64,000 nucleotides of DNA from NCBI RefSeq assembly GCF_004011505.1, contig NZ_SAUN01000001.1, positions 2,852,001 through 2,916,000 on the forward strand. The letters run 5' to 3'. Source of the DNA: Nonomuraea polychroma. GTDB lineage: Bacteria > Actinomycetota > Actinomycetes > Streptosporangiales > Streptosporangiaceae. Position numbers and translations under genes: made by a program. Below, in pieces: positions 50,119 through 60,978 of this stretch; position 1 is the stretch's first letter; each line of letters opens with the position of its first letter. Below the pieces are notes generated by a model. That model saw only the letters and a list, made by a program, of their open reading frames with translations. It was not told the DNA's origin and made no database searches.

Positions 50119-51891
50119 CTAGGAGTCCAGGTTGATCCTGGCTCCCGCGCTCAGTCCGGAGTCGTGCACCTCCAGGCCCGTGGGCTTGAGGTTCTTCGGC
50201 AGATCGAACACCAGCGTGCCGGTGAACGCGCCGCCGGGCTCGATGCGGATCGGCATGATCTCCTTGCCGTTCTTGTCGAGCAGCATGGTGCCGCCGTGCA
50301 GCACGTCGTCCTCGTCGATCAGCTTCTGCTGGCCCGGGTAGAGCACCCTGGCCTCGTGGCCGACGTTGTTGATCTTCACGCCGATCCGGCAGGTGCGCTT
50401 CGTCGCGTCCTTGGCGGGCTTGGGGCACGTCGTGCTCGTCACGGCGAACCTCAGCTTGCCGTCCTGCACCGGGCCGTCTGCGCCGGCCGGCGGGGAGCGG
50501 AATAACGAGGCCAGCGCCACCAGCAGCAGGACCAGCAGCACGGCCGCGATCACCAGGGCGGTCAGGCAGCCCGCGAACACGCCCCGCTTCGGGCGGGCGG
50601 GCCGGTAGCCCGGCAACGGCCCCTGGCCGGTCGTCGCGTGGTGCGGAAGCGGCGCCCGCCCCCTCGGCAACGGCCCGGTCCGCTCAGGATGCGGCACCTG
50701 CCCAGGCGGCTGCGGTGCCACGCCCGGCACGGGTCCCGTGCGCTCGGGGTGTGGCAGCTGGGGGCCCCGCGCGGCTCCCGGCGTCGGCCCGGTGCGCTCG
50801 GCCGGCGGCGGCATGTGCGGGCCGCGGCCGGGACCGTCCGGGCGCGGGCCATGGCCGGGACCGTCCACGTGCGGCGCGCGGGCGTCCGGGCGCGGCGGGC
50901 GGGCGGGTCCCGGGACGGGGCCGGTGCGTTCCGGTGGCGGGACCACGTGCGGCCCGTGGGCGAGCGGCGCGAACTCCGACGGGTTCCACGCGTTGGTCAG
51001 GTGCTTGGTCGCCGCCAGCTGCGCCGCCGGCTCGTCGGCGGCCTCCACCAGCTCCAGCAGCAGCTGCCTGGCCGTCGGCCGCCGCGCCGGGTCGGGGTGG
51101 ATGGCCGCCGCCACAAGCCGGTCCAGCGGCGTGGGCAACCCCCGCAGGTCGGGCGGCGCGGTACGGGCCCGGGCCGCCATCACGTACGCGTCCCCCTCGC
51201 CGAACGGATGCCCGCCCAGCCCCGCGTACGCGATCAGCGACCCCCACGCGAACACGTCCCCCGCCGGGCTGGTCCGCCCCTCGAAGACCTGCTCGGGAGC
51301 GATCCATCCGGGTGTGCCCATGACCATGTTGGCGTTCGTGTGCCGGGAGTCGACGTGCGTGGACCGCGCGAGCCCGAAGTCGATCACCCGCGGCCCGGCC
51401 AGCGTCAGCATGACGTTCGCCGGCTTGAGGTCGCGGTGCACGAGCCCCGCCGCGTGGATCGCGGTCAGCGCCGCCGCCACGCCGACGGCGGCGGCGTGCA
51501 GCACGGACGGCGACAACGCCCCGTGCTCGATCAGATGGTCTTCCAGCGAGATGCCGTCGATGTATTCGGTGACGAGGTAGAGCACACCCCGGTCCTCGCC
51601 GTGGTCGAGCACCCGCGCCGTGCAGAACGAGGCCACCTTGCGTGCGTTGGAGACCTCCTCGTGGAAACGCGCGCGATAGACCGGGTCGGCGGTGAAGTCC
51701 CTGCGGATCGCCTTGAGCGCCACGCGCGACCCGTCGGCGGCCTTGGCGAGGTAGACCACGCCCATGCCGCCGGAGCCGAGACGGCTGATCAGCTCGTAGG
51801 GACCGATCGCCGGCGGGTCTTCCGGCTTCAGCGGAGTGCCTGCGGAGCGCCCCAATGTCGCCGTCCTCTCGCCGTCGTCATCCCGTCTCAA
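50119..51891 (-). CDS. Membrane-anchored Ser/Thr protein kinase (Hanks type)
   Basis: 590 residues. The kinase domain covers about 30-285: glycine loop LGSGGMGVVYLAK, Lys60, HRDLKPANV (152-160), DFGLAR (171-176), APE (198-200). A Pro-rich juxtamembrane linker (about 300-455) has four ERTGPxPG-type repeats. A single membrane helix lies at about 460-485 (GCLTALVIAAVLLVLLLVALASLF). The outer domain of about 100 residues (DGPVQDGKLRFAVTSTTCPK..., two Cys) resembles DUF4352-like beta sandwiches rather than PASTA, so it would not bind peptidoglycan in the usual way. The gene is solitary; the 9-bp gap to the convergent dehydrogenase gene leaves no room for a separate terminator. Confidence 0.93.
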   Translation of the reverse strand: MRRDDDGERTATLGRSAGTPLKPEDPPAIGPYELISRLGSGGMGVVYLAKAADGSRVALKAIRRDFTADPVYRARFHEEVSNARKVASFCTARVLDHGEDRGVLYLVTEYIDGISLEDHLIEHGALSPSVLHAAAVGVAAALTAIHAAGLVHRDLKPANVMLTLAGPRVIDFGLARSTHVDSRHTNANMVMGTPGWIAPEQVFEGRTSPAGDVFAWGSLIAYAGLGGHPFGEGDAYVMAARARTAPPDLRGLPTPLDRLVAAAIHPDPARRPTARQLLLELVEAADEPAAQLAATKHLTNAWNPSEFAPLAHGPHVVPPPERTGPVPGPARPPRPDARAPHVDGPGHGPRPDGPGRGPHMPPPAERTGPTPGAARGPQLPHPERTGPVPGVAPQPPGQVPHPERTGPLPRGRAPLPHHATTGQGPLPGYRPARPKRGVFAGCLTALVIAAVLLVLLLVALASLFRSPPAGADGPVQDGKLRFAVTSTTCPKPAKDATKRTCRIGVKINNVGHEARVLYPGQQKLIDEDDVLHGGTMLLDKNGKEIMPIRIEPGGAFTGTLVFDLPKNLKPTGLEVHDSGLSAGARINLDS

Positions 51892-52029
51892 CCCGAACCG
51901 ATCCTCCAGCCGGCCCCTCGTGTTGTGGCAACCCCGAACCGTACGGCCGCCCGGGGCATCCCGTTTGTACCCCAGACTCTAACGGAGGTCAGGCCTCTAC
52001 GTTGGCCACTGGCCCTGACCAGGCATGGC

Positions 52030-53172
52030 TCAGGGGCGGACGGAGGTGCGGCGGGCCGGGCGCATCGTCACCCGCAGCCGCGAGACGTCGAGCGTGTACG
52101 GGAGGGGCCGGTGCGGGGAGAGGATCCGGCCGACCGGCTTGGGGCGGGCCATCTGCACCATGCCGCCAAGGAAGGCGCCGGCCACCGCGAGCGTCAGGTG
52201 CACGCCGTCGCAGCCCGGCCGGGCCCACCACTCGTCCGCCGCGGTGCCGTCGAGCCAGATCTCGGGCGCGAACGTGTTCGCGTACGGCAGGCGCGCGCTG
52301 CGCTGGTGCGCCGCGAGCGGCACCAGCACGGCGGTGCCTGCGGGCAGGGTGGTGCCGTACCATTCGGTGGCCACGGCCGAGACCTGGGACAGCGCGGGGA
52401 CCGGCGGCCACAGGCGCAGCGCCTCGCGCAGGCAGGCCCGCAGATGGTCGGGCTCGGCGCGGGCCGTCCTGCGATGACCGGGGTGGGTGGCGAGCAGCGC
52501 CAGCGTCTGCATGAGGCCCGTCGCGGTGACGCCGAGCCCCATCAGCCAGAAGGCCGCCTGCATGAGCCGGCGCGACTCGGACGCGCGGGACGTCTCGGCG
52601 ATCAGACCGGCCAAGCTGCCCGGCTCGGCGCGGCGCAGGTGGTCGAGGATGCGGGTGTCGTAGCGGCCGGACAGGATCTCCCTGCGGCGCCCGGCCCGCC
52701 GCCTGGCCGCCCGCGTGAGCCGCGCCAGCAGGCTGGTGAGCTCCTCGTCGCCGGCCCCCCCGTCGCCGTACACACAGCGCCTGGCCACGCGCTGCCAGCG
52801 GGCGTTGAGCCGCCGGTAGTCCACCACGCCGTCGGTCAGCTCCGCGGCCTCCTCGCGGGCGATCTCGATGAACGCCGGGCGCAGAACGTCCGTCGGGACG
52901 TTCAGCCGGCGCTCCTCGGCCGGCGCGTACGCGTTCCGCTCCTCGTCCAGCACGCGCAGCACGTCGCGCTTGGACAACACCAGCAGCGCCGGGCCCCGCG
53001 GGCCGCGTACCAGCACGGGGCGGCCGCCGTACCGGGATTCCAGGTCGGCCAGCAGAGGGCGGGCGCGCAGCGGGTCGCGCCCGGGAACCACGTGCGGCGC
53101 GCCGTGGGTCATGAAGGCGGCCGCGAGGCGCAGGCTCTCCAGCGCGGTCGCCCGGGGCAGGCCCCTAGGCAC
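52030..53172 (-). CDS. Divergent cytochrome P450-like protein
   Basis: About 380 residues from a GTG preceded by GGGAGG. The K-helix E-x-x-R (ACLREALRLWPPVPAL) and the meander region (LPYANTFAPEIWLDG) fit a P450. The heme-binding loop is highly altered: WWARPGCDGVHLTLAVAGAFLGGM keeps a C-x-G with the possible thiolate Cys but lacks the F-x-x-G-x-R of normal family members. The I-helix has ATGLMQTLALLATHP in place of A-G-x-x-T. Either an unusual P450 (peroxygenase-like or with a changed axial environment) or a protein losing its heme. It follows the IclR gene on the same strand. Confidence 0.65.
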   Translation of the reverse strand: MPRGLPRATALESLRLAAAFMTHGAPHVVPGRDPLRARPLLADLESRYGGRPVLVRGPRGPALLVLSKRDVLRVLDEERNAYAPAEERRLNVPTDVLRPAFIEIAREEAAELTDGVVDYRRLNARWQRVARRCVYGDGGAGDEELTSLLARLTRAARRRAGRRREILSGRYDTRILDHLRRAEPGSLAGLIAETSRASESRRLMQAAFWLMGLGVTATGLMQTLALLATHPGHRRTARAEPDHLRACLREALRLWPPVPALSQVSAVATEWYGTTLPAGTAVLVPLAAHQRSARLPYANTFAPEIWLDGTAADEWWARPGCDGVHLTLAVAGAFLGGMVQMARPKPVGRILSPHRPLPYTLDVSRLRVTMRPARRTSVRP

Positions 53173-53306
53173 GCGAGGCCTCCCCGGCCGGCTCCGCCGA
53201 GCCCGAGGCGCGGCGGCCCGGGGGAATCTCCTGAATGGCCGGAGCGGGGAAGGAATCCATGACCACGATGTGATCGCTGCGACGCGCCGCCCGCAATCAC
53301 GGGTTT

Positions 53307-53356
53307 CGGCCACTGGAACGCTTTGGTCGCGGAGCTATGGAGCGTTCCAGTGGCCG
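53307..53356. promoter_or_regulatory. Long perfect inverted repeat between iclR and the P450-like gene
   Basis: CGGCCACTGGAACGCT (53307-53322) and AGCGTTCCAGTGGCCG (53341-53356) are perfect 16-bp arms separated by 18 bp. It begins 7 bp past the IclR stop, in the upstream region of the P450-like gene. It could be the IclR terminator, but the long spacer argues for an operator. CGTTC-containing half-sites in inverted order also occur at 54292-54329 upstream of iclR. Confidence 0.55.
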
Positions 53357-53362
53357 GAACGT

Positions 53363-54154
53363 CTACACGCCGAGGAGCGCGGCCGAGATGGCCTGAGCGG
53401 CCCCGCGTACGGCGATGCCGAGCTTGCCCAGCGGCACGGTGTGGGCGCGGGCGGCCACCCCCAGGGACATGCAGATGCGGCCGCCAGGACCGAACACCGG
53501 AGCCGCCACACAGGCCACGCCCTCGGCGAACTCCTCCGAAGCGTAGGCCAGGCCGTGGCGGCGCACCTGAGCCAGCTCGCGTTCGAGCCCGGCCAGGGTG
53601 ATGATCGTCCGGCGCGTCATACGCTCGAACGAGCCGCGTGCCAGCACCTCCTCGCGCAGCTTCGGGTCGAACGCCAGCAACGCCTTGCCGGCCGCCGTGC
53701 AGTGCAGCGGCGTCCGGTCCAGGCCGTCGGAGGGGGAGCGGACCCGGTTGTGGCCGTACAGCCGTTCGACGTAGCGGGCCTCCAGGCCGGAGGGCACGGC
53801 CAGGTTCACCGTCTGCCTGGTGGTCTCGTACAGGTAGAGAAGGTACGGCAGCACCGCTCGCCGGGTGCCGGGCACCCGGGCCCGGGCGATGCCCGCCATG
53901 GTCTCCAGCAGCTCGCCGGGCACGTAGCCGTTGCCCACCCGGGTGGCAAGCTCGCGCGAGCAGAGCACGCCCAGGATCCGGTGCGCGGTCGACTTGGGCA
54001 GGCCGGTGCTGCGGCACAGCTGCGCCAGGCTGACCGGTCGGGAGGCCGCGCTCAGCGCGAGGAGGATGTCGATCCCCCTCTCCAAGCTCCCCGGCTGCGG
54101 CACCGGGCGATCGTCGACGAGCTGTGGCGCTTGGCTGACGGTTTGCGTGAGCAT
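53363..54154 (-). CDS. IclR-family transcriptional regulator
   Basis: 263 residues. An N-terminal winged helix (GSLERGIDILLALSAASRPVSLAQLCRSTGLPKSTAHRILGVLCSRELA) and an IclR effector domain (YVERLYGHNRVRS, PLHCTAAGKALLAF, the EEFAEGVACVAAPVFGPGGRICMSLGV segment with the conserved Cys) are clear. It lies directly after the Entner-Doudoroff genes on the same strand (201 bp after eda) and may sense a sugar acid such as KDPG, as KdgR-type IclR proteins do. The ROK regulator at the other end of the operon is a competing candidate. CGTTC dyads occur on both sides of the gene. Confidence 0.92.
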   Translation of the reverse strand: MLTQTVSQAPQLVDDRPVPQPGSLERGIDILLALSAASRPVSLAQLCRSTGLPKSTAHRILGVLCSRELATRVGNGYVPGELLETMAGIARARVPGTRRAVLPYLLYLYETTRQTVNLAVPSGLEARYVERLYGHNRVRSPSDGLDRTPLHCTAAGKALLAFDPKLREEVLARGSFERMTRRTIITLAGLERELAQVRRHGLAYASEEFAEGVACVAAPVFGPGGRICMSLGVAARAHTVPLGKLGIAVRGAAQAISAALLGV

Positions 54155-54291
54155 CTATGTCCCTTCGCTCTCCGGGAGCAGGAGGGGGGTCCCCGAGACT
54201 GTGGCTTTACATTTCCTGGCCTACCCGGCCGCCGCACCCTCGAATACCCGTGCTGATGAGCTCTGCGTACACCGACACAGCCACCTCACCA

Positions 54292-54329
54292 GGCGTTCTG
54301 GCCCCTATGTCCAGACCCGCCGGAACGTC
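54292..54329. promoter_or_regulatory. Candidate IclR operator (weak)
   Basis: GGCGTTCTGG (54292-54301) and CCGGAACGTC (54320-54329) form an imperfect inverted pair with CGTTC/GAACG cores in the 201 bp between eda and iclR. The same core is found in the perfect repeat downstream of iclR. The remainder of 54155-54355 shows no other structure. Confidence 0.3.
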
Positions 54330-54355
54330 TCGATCTGGAGCTGACGCCATGCGGG

Positions 54356-54967
54356 TCAGCGCAGGGCGGCGGCCTCCGAGGCGAGCTTCTCCACGCGGCC
54401 CCAGTCGCCGGCCGCCAGCGCGTCCGCAGGGGTGAGCCAGGTGCCGCCCACGCAACCCACGTTCGGCAGCGCCAGGTACTCCGGCGCGGTGTTCACCCGG
54501 ATGCCGCCCGTCGGGCAGAACCGCACGTCCGGCAGCGGCCCCGACAGCGCCTTCAGGTACGGCACCCCGCCCGCGGCCTCGGCCGGGAAGAACTTCAGCT
54601 CCTTGATCCCCCGCTCCACCAGCGCCATCACCTCCGACACGGTGGCGGCACCGGGCAGGTACGGGACCCCGCTCGAGTCCATGGCCTCGACCAGCGACAG
54701 GGTCGTGCCCGGCGAGACCAGGAACCTCGCCCCCGCGGACACCGACGCCGCGATGTCGTCATGAGTCCGGATCGTCCCGGCGCCCACCGTCGCCTCGGGC
54801 ACCTCGTCGGCGATCCTGGCGATCGCCTCGCGCGCGGCCGGCGTGCGCAACGTCACCTCGATGACCGGCAGCCCACCGGCGACCAGCGCCCGGGCCATCG
54901 GCACGGCGGTCTCGACGTCCTCGATCACAACGACCGGGATCACGGGGGCGAGATCGAGCAAGCTCAT
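54356..54967 (-). CDS. eda: KDPG aldolase, Entner-Doudoroff pathway
   Basis: 203 residues. Canonical Eda motifs: PVVVIEDVETAVPMARALVAGGLPVIEVTLRTPAA with the catalytic Glu, VGAGTIRTHDD, ARFLVSPGTT, the Schiff-base Lys in IKELKFFPAEAAGG and FCPTGGIRVNTAPEYLALPNV ending in CVGGTWL. It splits 2-keto-3-deoxy-6-phosphogluconate into pyruvate and glyceraldehyde-3-phosphate. It is the fourth gene of the zwf-edd-glk-eda series and lies 75 bp after glk. The sequence is nearer to proteobacterial Eda than is the other aldolase in this window. Confidence 0.95.
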   Translation of the reverse strand: MSLLDLAPVIPVVVIEDVETAVPMARALVAGGLPVIEVTLRTPAAREAIARIADEVPEATVGAGTIRTHDDIAASVSAGARFLVSPGTTLSLVEAMDSSGVPYLPGAATVSEVMALVERGIKELKFFPAEAAGGVPYLKALSGPLPDVRFCPTGGIRVNTAPEYLALPNVGCVGGTWLTPADALAAGDWGRVEKLASEAAALR

Positions 54968-55042
54968 GGGTTCTTTCTCCTCATTCGGCCCCTCACAGGC
55001 CGTCTAGTACCGAACGCCGGCCGCGCGGGCCGGCGCCGTTCG

Positions 55043-56011
55043 TCAGCCCACCAGCTCCCTGCGGGCTCGCTGGCTCAGCCAGGCGGCCGCGCCGGTCAGC
55101 GCCGGCTGGGGCGCGACGATCAGCGCGGTCCCGATGGCCGCCAGGTATGCGGCCATGTCCGGATTCGCAGCGAACCGCGTGCGGAAGCTGCTGGTGCGCA
55201 CGCGTTCCACGATACGTGGCAGCACTCCGCCGCCCAGGTACACCCCGCCCCGAGCGCCGAGAGTCAGCGCCACGTTGCCCGCGAAGCTGCCCAGCATCCC
55301 GCAGAACACCTCGATCGTCTCCGCGCACAGCGAGTCGTCGAGTCTGGCCGCGATGTCCGAGGCGTTCAGCTCGGGCGCGCTGACGCCGTTCACCTGGGCC
55401 AGCGCCCGGTGCAGCCGGACCAGGCCGGGACCGGACAACACGTGCTCGGCCACCACGTGGGGCAGGCCCTGCGCCTGCAGCACGCGGACGATCTCCAGCT
55501 CCCGCCGGTCCACCACCGGCACGGTGACATGACCGCCCTCACCGGGGATCGGGGTCCAGCCGTGCTCGGTCGGCACCAGCCCGCCCACGCCGAGCCCGGT
55601 GCCGGGACCGAGCACGGCCTTGACCCCGTAGCCGAGCTCCGGCCCGCCCAGGGACACCAGGTCGTCGCCGTCCAGGTGGGGCAGGGACACGGCCAGCGCC
55701 TCGAAGTCGTTGAGCAGGCGTACGTAGGGGATGCCGAGATCGTGCACGGACCCGGACCAGGCCGAGTTCGTGAGCCGGTAACGGTCGCCATCGATCGGCC
55801 CGGCCAGGGCCAGGCAGGCCGCCCCCGGCCGCACTCCGCCGGCGTGCTCCGCCAGGTAGGCGGTCACGGCCTCGGAGAGGGTGGCGTAGTCCGCCCCGGC
55901 CAGGACCGCGACGTGCGAAGGCCGCGCGCCCAGCGAGGTGACCAGGCCGAACCTGGCATTGGTCCCCCCGATGTCGGCGACGAGCCACGGAAGGTCAAAG
56001 GCACTCACCAC
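55043..56011 (-). CDS. glk: Glucokinase (Glk family)
   Basis: 322 residues from a GTG. The ATP-binding phosphate-1 motif LVADIGGTNARFGLV opens the protein. RLLNDFEALAVSLPHL contains the catalytic Asp, and VLGPGTGLGVGGLVP and IPGEGGHVTVPV are the phosphate-2 and substrate segments; LTLGARGGVYLGGGVLPRI is the adenosine motif. It lacks the ROK zinc signature, so it belongs to the Glk (bacterial hexokinase-2) group, less usual for actinomycetes, where ROK/PPGK glucokinases dominate. It makes glucose-6-phosphate for the zwf product encoded in the same operon. Confidence 0.93.
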   Translation of the reverse strand: MVSAFDLPWLVADIGGTNARFGLVTSLGARPSHVAVLAGADYATLSEAVTAYLAEHAGGVRPGAACLALAGPIDGDRYRLTNSAWSGSVHDLGIPYVRLLNDFEALAVSLPHLDGDDLVSLGGPELGYGVKAVLGPGTGLGVGGLVPTEHGWTPIPGEGGHVTVPVVDRRELEIVRVLQAQGLPHVVAEHVLSGPGLVRLHRALAQVNGVSAPELNASDIAARLDDSLCAETIEVFCGMLGSFAGNVALTLGARGGVYLGGGVLPRIVERVRTSSFRTRFAANPDMAAYLAAIGTALIVAPQPALTGAAAWLSQRARRELVG

Positions 56012-56186
56012 ACACCTCCGGCAGTCAGGGCAGCGTCAAGATCGCTCGCCATACACGGAAGGATGCCATGGATGCTCCCGCCGCCCCAGAAGGGGGCGCC
56101 GGCCCCGGCTTCGTGCGCGGGACGGTCGCGCCGGGCGGCGTGCGGGTGCGGGGTGGCCGCGGACGCGTGAGCGAACGCGGGGGCGG

Positions 56187-58135
<1,949 letters not shown>

Positions 58136-58139
<4 letters not shown>

Positions 58140-59638
58140 ATGTCCTCCTCGTGCCAAGCGCGACCGCTGCGGCCGAGCAGTTCGTGGGCTCCAGCGGGGC
58201 CGGTGGTTCCGGCCGGGTAGGGCTCTGGCAGGGCGGGGTCGGCCTTCCAGGCGTCGAGGATCGGGTCGATCCAGCGCCAGGCCGCCTCCACCTCGTCGCG
58301 GCGCATGAACAACGTCGGGTTACCGGCCAGCACATCGCTCAGCAGCCGCTCGTACGCCTCGGGCACCCGCGCCGTGAACGTCTCGCCGAAGCTCAGCGAC
58401 ATCGGCACCGGCTTCAGCGTCACCTCGCCCGCGCCCGGCTCCTTGGCCATGATGTGCAGCTCGATGCCCTCTTCCGGCTGCAGCCGCAGCACCAGGCGGT
58501 TGGGCGTGCCGCCGGGGAAGATGGAGTGCGGCACGTCCTTGAACTGCACCACGATCTCCGAGCGCCGGTACGGCATGCGCTTGCCGGTCCGCAGGTAGAA
58601 CGGCACCCCCGCCCACCGCCAGTTCTTGATCTCGGCCCGGATCGCGGTGAACGTCTCCACCCGCGCCGAGGCCTCGGTCGGCGGCGTGGAGCCGGGCTCG
58701 TCGAGGTAGCCGGGCATGTCGCCGGCGCCGACGTACTGGCCGCGCACGGTGAAGCGATCGACCTCCGTGCCCGCGATCGGCCGCAGCGCCTGCAGGACCT
58801 TGACCTTCTCGTCGCGGATGGCCTCGCGGTCGTTGCGGGCCGGCGGCTCCATCGCGGTGAGCGTGAGGAGCTGGAGCAGGTGGTTCTGCACCATGTCGCG
58901 CAGCGCGCCCGCGTGGTCGTAGTAGCCGCGCCGGCCCGGCGTGCCGACGGTCTCGGCGGCGGTGATCTGGACGTGGTCGATCCACAGCGAGTTCCAGACC
59001 GGCTCCAGGAAGGCGTTGGCGAAGCGCAGGACGAGGAGGTTCTGGACGGTCTCCTTGCCCAGGTAGTGGTCGATGCGGAAGATCTGGCGCTCCTCGAAGA
59101 TGGCGCCGACCTCGTCGTTGATCGCCTGCGCGCTCGGCAGGTCCTGGCCGAGGGGCTTCTCCAGCACCACGCGCGAGCGCGGCGTCACCAGCCCGGCCTC
59201 GGCCAGCTCCCGGCAGAAGGGCCCGAACGTGCGCGGCGGGCTGGCCAGGTAGAACACCCGGTCACGCGACTCGAAACCAGACAACAAGCCGGACAGCGCA
59301 TCCCAGCCGGACTTGTCCGAACCTCCCACGTCGACCGACACGTGGTGCAGGCGGGCCAGGAACCGCTCCCACACGGCCAGGTCCTCGATCGGGACCTGGT
59401 CGCGGACTCGGCGACATTCAAAGCCGTCGCGTACTTCGGCGTCCACCTTGCCGCGGAAGTCGGCGTCGGTCAGTCCGCCCCTGGACATGGCGATCACGCG
59501 GGTCTCCGGGGAGAGCCGGCCCTCCCTGTCGCTGTGGTACAGCGCGGGGAGCAGTTTGCGCATGGACAGGTCGCCGGTTCCGCCGAAGACGACGAGGTCG
59601 GCGGTGTGGGCGGGGGTGGGTTCCGGGTGGGTGGACAC
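58136..59638 (-). CDS. zwf: Glucose-6-phosphate dehydrogenase
   Basis: 500 residues. The NADP-binding loop [33 protein letters not shown] and the active-site signature RIDHYLGKE (188-196) are intact, followed by [18 protein letters not shown] and the C-terminal beta-sheet domain. No opcA or devB/pgl gene accompanies it, although the operon supplies edd and eda, so 6-phosphogluconolactonase must come from elsewhere or lactone hydrolysis be spontaneous. It is the first gene of the Entner-Doudoroff operon, reading away from the divergent ROK regulator across an AT-rich 143-bp region. Confidence 0.95.
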
Positions 59639-59696
59639 GGTGAGGGGCTCCGATGATCTACCAAAGCAGGGACAGAACGGACACTAACGAGAGTTT

Positions 59697-59756
59697 GGGT
59701 CATAGACAAGCGGAGTTTTGGTATTTGAGATAAAAAAGTTCTGACTTTTCATGACC
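59697..59756. promoter_or_regulatory. AT-rich promoter/operator region between zwf and the ROK regulator
   Basis: AAAAGTTCTGACTTTT (59734-59749) is a perfect 6-4-6 dyad, and GGTCAT (59698-59703) with ATGACC (59751-59756) forms an outer pair. The 60 bp are strikingly AT-rich for this genome. The dyads lie about 30 bp before the ROK start codon, so autorepression together with control of the Entner-Doudoroff operon is likely. Confidence 0.55.
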
Positions 59757-59781
59757 TAACCCCATGTGGTTCACTTAGCCG

Positions 59782-60978
59782 ATGCCACGACGTACCGCCG
59801 CGACCCTCGCCACGAGTGGCGAGGTGCTTGCCCTCATCCGCTCCGGTGAGGCCGTGACGCGGGCCGACCTGGGCCGGGTGACCGGCCTGTCGCGTCCCGC
59901 GGTGCAGCTGCGCGTCGGTGAGCTGCTGGAGCGCGGCCTCGTCGTGGAGCGCACCGACGCCCCGTCCACGGGCGGGCGGCCGCCGGTCCGGCTGGAGTTC
60001 AACGCCTCGGGCGGCGTGGTGCTGGTGGCGGCGCTCGGCGCGAGCCGCACCCGGGTCGCGATCTGCGACCTCGCCGGGAGCGAGCTGGCCGGGCGCGAGT
60101 TCGCGATGGACGTGGAGCAGGGACCCGACGTCGTGCTGCCGCTGATCATGGACACCTGGGACGAGCTGCTCGGCGACCGGCCGCGCTCGATGATCAGGGG
60201 CGTCGGGATGGGCGTGCCGGCCACCGTCGAGTTCGCGCAGGGCCGCACGGAGAGCGCCCGCGTGATGGCGTCCTGGACCGGCGTGGTGATCCCGCCGATC
60301 ATCCGCGAGCGTTTCCCCGTCCCCGTGCTCGTCGACAACGACGTGAACGTGCTGGCCATCGGCGAGCACCGCGGCGCCTACCCCGACCTGGACGACCTGA
60401 TGTTCGTGAAGGTCTCCACCCGCATCGGCGCGGGCGTGATCGCGGGCGGCGGCATCCTGCGCGGCGCGCTGGGCGCGGCCGGCGAGATCGGGCACATCCC
60501 CGTGCTGGACGGCGCCGGGGTGCTGTGCCGCTGCGGCAACACCGACTGCGTCGACTCCGTGGCCAGCGGCACCGCCCTGCTGCGCGACCTGCGCGCGGCC
60601 GGCAAGGACGTCAAGACGATCGCGGACGTGACGGCGTTAGTGCGGGCCGGTGACGCCGAGACGATGGCCATGGTCCGCACCGCCGGGCGCAGGATCGGCG
60701 AGGTGCTGGCCGGCGCGGTCAACATCCTCAACCCGTCGGTGGTGGTGCTCGGCGGCGACGTGGCCGAGGCGTTCGGGCCGCTGGTGTCGAGCATCCGCGA
60801 GGTCGTCTACCGCCGCTCCACCGCCCTGGCGACCCGGCGCCTGCGCATCGAGCCGAGCCGGCTCGGCGCGGGGGCGGGCATCAGCGGCTGCGCGGTGATG
60901 GTGCTCGACCACGTGCTGTCGCCGGAGGCCGTCGACGAGATCATGACGGTCTCGACCCTGCGCCGCGTCTCCAGCTAG
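59782..60978 (+). CDS. ROK-family transcriptional regulator (NagC/XylR type)
   Basis: 398 residues. A winged helix (residues 10-65, ALIRSGEAVTRADLGRVTGLSRPAVQLRVGELLERGLV) is fused to a ROK domain with VLVDNDVNVLAIGEH, GIGAGVIAGGGILRGALGAAGEIGHIPV, the zinc signature CRCGNTDCVDS and GEVLAGAVNILNPSVVVLGG. The kinase catalytic Asp (VDNDVN) is present, so residual sugar phosphorylation cannot be excluded. It diverges from zwf and is the likely glucose- or phosphosugar-responsive controller of zwf-edd-glk-eda. No Shine-Dalgarno is visible in front of the ATG; translation may be leaderless. The stop shares a CTAG with the convergent ABC-F gene. Confidence 0.93.
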   Translation: MPRRTAATLATSGEVLALIRSGEAVTRADLGRVTGLSRPAVQLRVGELLERGLVVERTDAPSTGGRPPVRLEFNASGGVVLVAALGASRTRVAICDLAGSELAGREFAMDVEQGPDVVLPLIMDTWDELLGDRPRSMIRGVGMGVPATVEFAQGRTESARVMASWTGVVIPPIIRERFPVPVLVDNDVNVLAIGEHRGAYPDLDDLMFVKVSTRIGAGVIAGGGILRGALGAAGEIGHIPVLDGAGVLCRCGNTDCVDSVASGTALLRDLRAAGKDVKTIADVTALVRAGDAETMAMVRTAGRRIGEVLAGAVNILNPSVVVLGGDVAEAFGPLVSSIREVVYRRSTALATRRLRIEPSRLGAGAGISGCAVMVLDHVLSPEAVDEIMTVSTLRRVSS

